Of a stretch of 11,916 nucleotides of DNA, positions 7,096 to 11,916 are shown in pieces. The notes beneath the pieces are model-generated. The model worked only from the letters and a program-made list of their open reading frames with translations, did no database searches and had not been told where the DNA came from. The DNA is from Nitrospirae bacterium CG1_02_44_142 (lineage in GTDB: Bacteria; Nitrospirota; Thermodesulfovibrionia; Thermodesulfovibrionales; UBA1546): assembly GCA_001871685.1 (NCBI GenBank), contig MNVK01000135.1, positions 1-11,916 of the forward strand, given 5' to 3'. The translations under genes and the position numbers were made by a program. Each line of letters begins with the position of its first letter. The stretch's first letter is position 1.

Positions 7096-8619
7096 ATGAA
7101 TGATTTAAATTTTCCGATATTGAGCGCATTGATATTCCTGCCGGTTGCAGGCGCAGCGCTTTTGCTCCTTATAAGCAGGTCTAATGAGAGCCTTATAAAA
7201 TGGATTAGCCTTATTGTGAGCACCGCGGCGTTTATTATTTCAATCCCATTGTTCACGGAGTTCAATAAGTCCACGCATCTTATGCAGTTTACAGAAAAAC
7301 ATTCATGGATTCCTTCGTTGAATATTAATTACAGTCTCGGTATTGACGGCATCAGCATTCTGTTTGTCCTTCTCTCAACCCTTATTACAATACTCTGCGT
7401 TCTTATCTCATGGAATTCCATAAAAGCAAAGGTAAAGGAATTTTATATCTCCATCCTGATAATGGAAGGCGCAATGCTCGGCGTTTTCTGCGCTCTGGAT
7501 TTTATGCTCTTCTATCTCTTCTGGGAGGCAATGCTTATTCCGATGTATCTCTTGATAGGCGTGTGGGGCGGGTCAAACAGGATTTATGCAGCAGTGAAAT
7601 TTTTTCTCTATACGCTTGCTGGAAGCGTGCTGATGCTTGTCGGAATAATCGTACTTTATTATCAGTCCGGCAGGACCCTTGACATTCTTGAACTCACGGC
7701 AAAAACATATCCGTATCCATTACAGCTCTGGCTCTTTTGGGCCTTCTTTGCGGCCTTTGCAGTTAAGGTTCCTATGTTCCCGCTGCATACCTGGCTCCCT
7801 GATGCGCATACAGAGGCTCCTACAGCAGGCAGCGTTATCCTGGCCGCTGTGCTTATCAAGATGGGCGCTTACGGTTTTATCAGATTCTCACTGCCTTTAT
7901 TCCCTGAGGCGTCAAGGGCCATGACGCCTGTGATGCTTGCGCTTTCTGTTATAGCGATAATCTACGGAGCAGTGATATGTCTTGCGCAAACGGATTTAAA
8001 GAGATTAATTGCATACAGCTCTGTGAGCCACATGGGTTTTGTGACTCTTGGAATCTTTGCCCTGAATTTGCAGGGCATGGAGGGCGGCATCCTTCAGATG
8101 ATAAATCACGGCATAGTTACAGGAGCGTTATTTTTAAGCGTTGGAATGATTTATGACAGAACTCATACAAGACAGATTTCTGATTACGGAGGAGTCGCTT
8201 CTGTAATGCCTGTGTATGCAGCCATGTTTATGGTGTTTACGCTTGCCTCGATAGGCCTTCCTGCGACAAACGGATTTATCGGAGAGTTCCTGATTATTCT
8301 CGGAGGGTTCAGAGCGAATCAGTGGGCAGGCGTGCTTGCGGCGACAGGTGTAATCATAGGCGCTGGTTATATGCTCTGGCTTTATCAAAGGGTATTTTTC
8401 ATGGAGACAAAACCAAAGGTTGCGGGGCTTGCGGATATTAATTTAAGGGAAATAATCACACTCCTGCCGATGATTATACTTATATTCTGGATTGGAGTTT
8501 ATCCGAATGTATTTCTCGGTTTCATGCATGAGTCTGTAAAACATCTGCTTGAGAGGGTAAATTCGGGAGGCGCGCATGAAGCGAGCATTGCAAAAAATAT
8601 TCTGGAGATTATTAAATGA
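7096..8619 (+). CDS. nuoM: NADH-quinone oxidoreductase subunit M (antiporter-like)
   Basis: 507-residue antiporter-like proton-pumping subunit in the middle of the distal membrane arm, almost the same length as the E. coli protein (509). Visible functional residues: Glu144 in LFWEAMLIPMYLLIGVWGG, Lys224 in FAVKVPMFPLHTWLPDAHTE, Lys255 in AVLIKMGAYG, and the AQTDLKRLIAYSSVSHMGF block with its lysine, followed by the INHGIVTGALF half-helix region. About 14 hydrophobic segments are evident. The ATG at 7096 has GGAG six bases upstream (7086-7089). It is a single-copy NuoM here; no second M-type gene appears, so this is the ordinary L-M-N arrangement rather than the two-NuoM type known from some Nitrospirota. 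Confidence 0.98.
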   Translation: MNDLNFPILSALIFLPVAGAALLLLISRSNESLIKWISLIVSTAAFIISIPLFTEFNKSTHLMQFTEKHSWIPSLNINYSLGIDGISILFVLLSTLITILCVLISWNSIKAKVKEFYISILIMEGAMLGVFCALDFMLFYLFWEAMLIPMYLLIGVWGGSNRIYAAVKFFLYTLAGSVLMLVGIIVLYYQSGRTLDILELTAKTYPYPLQLWLFWAFFAAFAVKVPMFPLHTWLPDAHTEAPTAGSVILAAVLIKMGAYGFIRFSLPLFPEASRAMTPVMLALSVIAIIYGAVICLAQTDLKRLIAYSSVSHMGFVTLGIFALNLQGMEGGILQMINHGIVTGALFLSVGMIYDRTHTRQISDYGGVASVMPVYAAMFMVFTLASIGLPATNGFIGEFLIILGGFRANQWAGVLAATGVIIGAGYMLWLYQRVFFMETKPKVAGLADINLREIITLLPMIILIFWIGVYPNVFLGFMHESVKHLLERVNSGGAHEASIAKNILEIIK

Positions 8620-8621
8620 GT

Positions 8622-8705
8622 TGTCATTGCGAGTCCCGACAAGTCGGGGCGCAGCAATCTCAAAAAACGAGATTCCTCTGCCGAAGAATCGGCGTCGGAA
8701 TGACA
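8622..8705. repeat. GTCATTGCGAG-type palindromic repeat between nuoM and nuoN
   Basis: This is the second copy of the family in the nuoL-nuoM gap, starting three bases after the nuoM stop. Ends: TGTCATTGCGAGTCCCGAC and CGTCGGAATGACA. Three small hairpins are visible: CCCGAC-AA-GTCGGG (8635-8648), AATCTC-AAAAAAC-GAGATT, and GCCGA-AGAA-TCGGC near the right end. It shares the central CAATCTCAAAAA...CGAGATTCC block with the first copy but differs in the arms. The nuoN ribosome binding site follows outside the element. Confidence 0.85.
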
Positions 8706-8725
8706 AATTGTGAAGGAGGATTTTG

Positions 8726-10189
8726 ATGCCGTTTGTAATGCCTGACCTTGGGCCTGTGATGCCTGAAATCGTGATGACGTGCCTGGCCCTCCTCATCCTG
8801 CTGGCAGACCTTGTAATTAAAAGAAAAGAGACAATTGCATTCCTGAGCATAGCGAGCGCTGCAATAGTTACATATTTGCTTGCCGGCTCTGCGGGAATTA
8901 CATTTAAAGGAATGTTTATAGCGGATAACTACAGCCTGTTCTTTAAACTTATCTTTATGCTGAATGTCATTCTCACGGTCCTGATATCGGTGAAATACAT
9001 TGCAATTGAAAAAGTGAATTTCGGAGAATATTACAGCCTTATACTGTTCTCCACTCTCGGCATGATGCTTATGGCGTCGGCAGGTGATTTAATAGTCCTC
9101 TATCTCGGTCTTGAGCTTATGGCGTTGAGCGCTTATGTGCTTGCCGGGTTCCTGAGGCATGACATAAAGTCTAACGAGGCTGCAATAAAGTATTTTCTCC
9201 TCGGCTCATTCGCCTCTGCATTCCTGCTTTACGGCATATCAATGATATACGGGCTTACAGGCACAACAGATATATACAAAATCGGTGAAGAGGTGAATCG
9301 GTTAATCGGTGAATCGAAAATATCAACATCTTCACCTATTCACCCATTCACCCATTCACCATTGCTTTTAAGCATCGTCATGTTTGCAGCGGCGTTCTCA
9401 TTCAAGATAGCTGCTGTTCCTTTCCACATGTGGGCGCCTGATGTTTATGAGGGCGCGCCTACTTCCGTTACTGCATTTATGTCAGTAGGGCCCAAGGCGG
9501 CAGGTTTTGCAGTGCTTGGAAGGGTTTTCCTGACAGCGTTCGGCGCGGCAAGAATTGAATGGACAGGCATTCTTATTCCGATAGCGGCGCTCACCATGGC
9601 TGTTGGAAACATAGTTGCAATTTCACAGACAAACATAAAAAGAATGCTTGCGTATTCTTCAATAGCGCATGCAGGATATATGCTTCTTGGAATAATTGCA
9701 GGGACGTCTGAGGGCATGGCAAGTGTTCTGAATTATATGCTTATTTATGCATTTATGAACATAGGCGCATTTGCAGTTGTGATTATGCTCAGGTCGGAGG
9801 GGTTCAAGGGAGATAATATCTCTGATTATGAGGGGCTCGCAAAGACGCACCCGCTGGCTGCTGCGCTGATGCTTGTATTTATGTTTTCTCTCACAGGGAT
9901 TCCGCCCACAGCAGGGTTTATGGGTAAGTTTTATCTTTTTATGAGCGCAGTAAGCGCCGGATATGTGTGGCTTGCCGTGACAGCGGTTATATTCAGCGCA
10001 ATATCAGCGTATTTTTATCTGAGGATTGTAATGTATATGTACATGAAAGAACCTAAAGCTGAAGTTCAGCTTTCCGCCTCTCCGGGGATAGCCCTTGCGC
10101 TTGCAATAACAGTAATTGCAGTCCTGATTATAGGAGTGCTGCCCTCAAAGGTCATCAGTGTTGCCCGCATAGCAGCGGCAGGATTTTAA
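8726..10189 (+). CDS. nuoN: NADH-quinone oxidoreductase subunit N (antiporter-like)
   Basis: 487-residue antiporter-like proton-pumping subunit that sits next to NuoK. Charged residues on the expected helices: Glu130 in LYLGLELMALSAYVLAGF, Lys227 in FKIAAVPFHMWAPDVYEGAP, Lys257 in SVGPKAAGFAV, and the SQTNIKRMLAYSSIAHAGY block. A lysine in the C-terminal PPTAGFMGKFYLF segment is also seen. The ATG at 8726 has a strong AAGGAGG (8713-8719) six bases upstream; a TTG at 8723 would be too close to it. The loop at residues 187-212 is coded by a palindromic 8-bp-unit repeat (IGEEVNRLIGESKISTSSPIHPFTHSP), so this hydrophilic loop between membrane helices looks lengthened. It is the last nuo gene; no convincing terminator hairpin is visible after the stop. 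Confidence 0.97.
   Translation: MPFVMPDLGPVMPEIVMTCLALLILLADLVIKRKETIAFLSIASAAIVTYLLAGSAGITFKGMFIADNYSLFFKLIFMLNVILTVLISVKYIAIEKVNFGEYYSLILFSTLGMMLMASAGDLIVLYLGLELMALSAYVLAGFLRHDIKSNEAAIKYFLLGSFASAFLLYGISMIYGLTGTTDIYKIGEEVNRLIGESKISTSSPIHPFTHSPLLLSIVMFAAAFSFKIAAVPFHMWAPDVYEGAPTSVTAFMSVGPKAAGFAVLGRVFLTAFGAARIEWTGILIPIAALTMAVGNIVAISQTNIKRMLAYSSIAHAGYMLLGIIAGTSEGMASVLNYMLIYAFMNIGAFAVVIMLRSEGFKGDNISDYEGLAKTHPLAAALMLVFMFSLTGIPPTAGFMGKFYLFMSAVSAGYVWLAVTAVIFSAISAYFYLRIVMYMYMKEPKAEVQLSASPGIALALAITVIAVLIIGVLPSKVISVARIAAAGF
9283..9360. repeat. In-frame palindromic repeat of 8-bp units inside nuoN
   Basis: Left arm: four octamers CGGTGAAG (9283), AGGTGAAT (9291), CGGTTAAT (9299), CGGTGAAT (9307). Spacer: 16 bases (9315-9330). 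Right arm: TTCACCT (9331-9337), ATTCACCC (9338), ATTCACCC (9346), ATTCACC (9354-9360), the reverse-complement units of the left arm. The arms could form a stem of about 30 bp in the nuoN message. It is read through in frame as a hydrophilic loop. Repetition and inversion are seen directly; insertion into an older nuoN is inferred. Confidence 0.85.
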
Positions 10190-10250
10190 ATATCAGCACG
10201 ATACTTCTTTTTTAACTGCTGAATCTGATTTTTGTGAGATAAATGAGAGA

Positions 10251-10279
10251 TTGAGGAAACAGTTGAGTATTGATATAAT
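10251..10279 (+). promoter_or_regulatory. Sigma70-type promoter with extended -10 for hicBA
   Basis: TTGAGG (10251-10256) and a perfect TATAAT (10274-10279) are separated by exactly 17 bases. TG at 10271-10272 one base before the -10 makes an extended -10. Transcription would start near 10286, giving a leader of about 14 bases whose AAGGAGG (10288-10294) lies almost at the 5' end. It overlaps a palindrome, TTCTATAGAA (10279-10288). It is the only strong promoter I could find in the window and probably serves hicB, hicA and perhaps the E2 gene. Confidence 0.75.
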
Positions 10280-10288
10280 TCTATAGAA
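10279..10288. promoter_or_regulatory. Perfect 10-bp palindrome at the hicBA start site, possible operator
   Basis: TTCTATAGAA is its own reverse complement. It spans the last base of the -10 box, the predicted transcription start and the edge of the ribosome binding site, so a protein bound here would block transcription. Many toxin-antitoxin operons are autorepressed at such sites. However, this HicB has no evident DNA-binding tail, and a 10-base palindrome of A+T-rich sequence can arise by chance. Confidence 0.3.
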
Positions 10289-10299
10289 AGGAGGAGACA

Positions 10300-10509
10300 A
10301 TGAAATATAGGGTTTTGATTGAGCAGGATGAAGATAGTTTTTTTGTTGCAGAATGTCCATCGCTGCCAGGGTGCATATCTCAAGGGAAAACGAGAGAAGA
10401 AGCTATCGCCAATGTTCAGGATGCTATAAAGGGATACATAAAAAGTTTGAAAAAACACGATGAGCCGATTCCCCCGCCGATTGAAGAAGAAATCCTTGAG
10501 GTTGCATAA
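10300..10509 (+). CDS. hicB: HicB-family antitoxin (short form)
   Basis: 69-residue protein with the HicB-like fold (a partly degenerate RNase H fold) that binds and neutralises HicA. The family pattern is clear: MKYRVLIEQDEDSFFVAECP, then SLPGCISQGKTREEAIANV, then a helix DAIKGYIKSLKKHDEPIPPP. Length is that of the short HicB class; the C-terminal ribbon-helix-helix or helix-turn-helix domain of longer HicB proteins is absent, ending instead in an acidic tail (IEEEILEVA). A very good site AAGGAGG (10288-10294) lies five bases before the ATG. It is followed by hicA with a one-base overlap (TAATG). The order antitoxin-toxin is opposite to E. coli hicAB but common elsewhere. Confidence 0.93.
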   Translation: MKYRVLIEQDEDSFFVAECPSLPGCISQGKTREEAIANVQDAIKGYIKSLKKHDEPIPPPIEEEILEVA

Positions 10510-10733
10510 TGGGAAAACTCCCGGTTGTTTCAGGGAAAGATGTATGTAATGCACTTCAAAAAATCGGTTATTCCATAGACCATCAGACAGGTAGCCATAT
10601 TATTTTAAGAATGGAAAATCCACCGCATCGCAGGCTGACTGTTCCCAATCATAAAGAAATCGCAAAAGGCACTGTAAGGGCAATTATCAGACAAGCTGGA
10701 TTGACTGTAGAGGAGTTTGTGAATTTAATTTAG
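10509..10733 (+). CDS. hicA: HicA-family toxin (mRNA interferase)
   Basis: 74-residue protein of the HicA / YcfA family, a small double-stranded-RNA-binding-like fold that cleaves mRNA when free of HicB. Features seen: a GKDVCNALQKIGYSIDHQTG lead-in, the catalytic histidine His30 in GSHIIL, a VPNHKEIAKGTVRAIIRQAG segment, and the usual ending LTVEEFVNLI. The sequence looks intact, with no frameshift or missing key residue. Its ATG overlaps the hicB stop; GAGG at 10498-10501 lies seven bases upstream. Translation is probably coupled to hicB, which keeps the antitoxin in excess. Only 20 bases separate its stop from the next gene. Confidence 0.94.
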   Translation: MGKLPVVSGKDVCNALQKIGYSIDHQTGSHIILRMENPPHRRLTVPNHKEIAKGTVRAIIRQAGLTVEEFVNLI

Positions 10734-10753
10734 TAAAACAAAGGAGAATAGCC

Positions 10754-11916
10754 ATGCCTTATGATTTTGTTTTGCCTGATTTAGGCGAAGGAATAACCGA
10801 GGGCGAGATACGGAGATGGCTTGTTAAGGAAGGCGATGCTGTTGAAGAGCATCAGACCGTGCTTGAGATAGAGACGGACAAGGCAGTGGTGGAAGTCCCT
10901 TCCCCGAAAAAAGGAAGAGTGACCAAGATACATAAAGAAATTGCCGATATTGCAAAAGTCGGCGAGGTATTAATGACCATTGCGGATGTCGGCGAGGCAG
11001 TTGAAGAAAAGCCAAAAGAAGAAGAGAGGCCGAAATCTGTTTCTGTTGTCGGCGTATTGCCGGAAGAAGAGGAAGAAGTCCTTGCAGCTCCGGCAGTAAG
11101 GGCGCTGGCAAAAGAGCTCGGCGTTAAACTTGAATCAATAAAAGGCTCCGGTCCGGGCGGAAGCATTACGAAAGATGACGTCACAGAGGCGTCTGAAAAA
11201 GGCAAGAAGACAGAAGACCAGTACGGCGCGATAGAGAGACTGGCGATAAAAGGATTGAGAAGGACAATAGCAAAGAACCTCATTATGTCGCAAAAGACAA
11301 CTGCCTTTGTAACAGGGATGGACGAGGCGGATATTACAGAACTGTGGAGCTTGAAGGAAAGAGAGAAAAAGGCGCTGATTGAAAAGGGGGTGCATTTAAC
11401 TTTCTTGCCGTTCTTCATTAAGGCTGTTCATCATGCCCTGACAGAGCATCCACTGCTAAATGCCTCTGTGGATGAGGGAAGAGAAGAAATAATTATTAAA
11501 AACTACTACAACATCGGGGTTGCTGTTGACACACCTGACGGCTTGATGGTCCCTGTGATAAAGAATGCCGGCAAAAAGACCATTCTTGAACTCGCTTCAG
11601 AGATACAGGGCTTAAGCGTAAAAGCGAGAGAGAGAAAGATAAGGCTTGAAGAGATAAAGGGGAGCACTTTTACGATTACAAATTACGGTCATTTCGGAGG
11701 ATGGTTTGCAACTCCGATAATCAATTATCCCGATGTTGCGATACTCGGCACAGGAAAGATTTCCGACAAGCCGTGGGTCAAAGACGGGAAGATTGTTATC
11801 AGAAAAATCCTTCCGTTGTCGCTTACCTTTGACCATAGGGTGACGGACGGCGTAGATTCAGCAAAATTTCTGTCTAAAGTTATTCAATACCTTGAAGACC
11901 CGGCGCTGCTGTTTAT
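10754..11916 (+). CDS. 2-oxo acid dehydrogenase E2 (dihydrolipoamide acyltransferase), partial at 3' end
   Basis: Core acyltransferase of a pyruvate- or branched-chain-type dehydrogenase complex, moving the acyl group from E1 to CoA through a swinging lipoyl arm. 387 residues are visible and the frame is open at the window edge. Domains in order: one lipoyl domain (residues 1-80) with the lipoylated Lys43 in ETDKAVVEVPSP; an acidic linker (about 81-108); a peripheral-subunit-binding domain (about 111-146, APAVRALAKELGV and GPGGSITKDDV); and a catalytic domain (about 160 onward) with ITNYGHFGGWFATPIIN and the active-site DHRVTDG (His361, Asp365). Little more than the last residues is missing. 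AAGGAGA (10741-10747) precedes the ATG. No E1 gene lies directly upstream, unlike the usual pdhA-pdhB-pdhC order, so substrate (pyruvate more likely by the catalytic-domain motifs) is not settled. Confidence 0.93.
   Translation, partial: MPYDFVLPDLGEGITEGEIRRWLVKEGDAVEEHQTVLEIETDKAVVEVPSPKKGRVTKIHKEIADIAKVGEVLMTIADVGEAVEEKPKEEERPKSVSVVGVLPEEEEEVLAAPAVRALAKELGVKLESIKGSGPGGSITKDDVTEASEKGKKTEDQYGAIERLAIKGLRRTIAKNLIMSQKTTAFVTGMDEADITELWSLKEREKKALIEKGVHLTFLPFFIKAVHHALTEHPLLNASVDEGREEIIIKNYYNIGVAVDTPDGLMVPVIKNAGKKTILELASEIQGLSVKARERKIRLEEIKGSTFTITNYGHFGGWFATPIINYPDVAILGTGKISDKPWVKDGKIVIRKILPLSLTFDHRVTDGVDSAKFLSKVIQYLEDPALLF

Noticed and set aside
6954..7274. Minus-strand open frame across the nuoL-nuoM gap
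   Set aside because: Its centre is the spurious translation of the GTCATTGCGAG repeat, and the ends are antisense to nuoL and nuoM.
10190..10250. Terminator after nuoN
   Set aside because: There is a T-run at about 10207-10213, but only a weak CAGCA/TGCTG pairing with a large loop surrounds it. I do not call a terminator.
10186..10554. Minus-strand open frame across the hicB region
   Set aside because: It is antisense to hicB and to a good promoter, with no recognisable domain and no suitable ribosome binding site seen.

Overview
The window holds the distal two thirds of a bacterial complex I (NADH-quinone oxidoreductase, nuo) operon, followed by a small hicBA toxin-antitoxin pair and the start of a lipoylated 2-oxo acid dehydrogenase E2 gene. 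Every gene is on the + strand. The first gene (nuoG) enters from the left edge and the last (E2) runs off the right edge, so both are partial.

Layout: nuoG (1-2403, 5' end missing), nuoH (2400-3446), nuoI (3443-3994), nuoJ (4084-4596), nuoK (4661-4963), nuoL (5046-6965), nuoM (7096-8619), nuoN (8726-10189), hicB (10300-10509), hicA (10509-10733), E2 (10754-11916+). nuoG-H-I are joined by ATGA overlaps. From nuoI onward every nuo-nuo junction is opened by 64-130 bases of repeat sequence. The electron-input part of the enzyme (nuoA-F) would lie upstream, outside the window. What is visible is the last peripheral-arm subunits (G and I, with five and two Fe-S centres traced) and almost the whole proton-pumping membrane arm (H, J, K, L, M, N).

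The organism is a bacterium, not an organelle or archaeon: it has the NuoG-N order, Shine-Dalgarno sites and a sigma70-like promoter. The formate-dehydrogenase-like NuoG with an intact N7 cluster motif, the moderate G+C (by eye) and the two kinds of short palindromic repeats fit an uncultivated anaerobe or microaerophile of the Nitrospirota / Desulfobacterota type. This is an inference from general resemblance, not a phylogenetic result.

The least ordinary content is the repeats. (1) Elements built of 7-bp units, with opposed complementary units, sit before nuoJ, nuoK and nuoL. All three end in the same 13-base hairpin CTTGC-GGA-GCAAG, which puts the Shine-Dalgarno core in its loop directly before the start codon. 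(2) A second palindromic family, running from GTCATTGCGAG to CGGAATGAC, fills the L-M and M-N junctions. (3) Related short-unit palindromes lie in frame inside two protein-coding genes: 7-bp units in nuoG and 8-bp units, four against four, in nuoN. I see no obviously new enzyme system. The candidate for something little described is this invasion of a core respiratory operon by short-unit palindromes that supply ribosome binding sites and add peptide segments.
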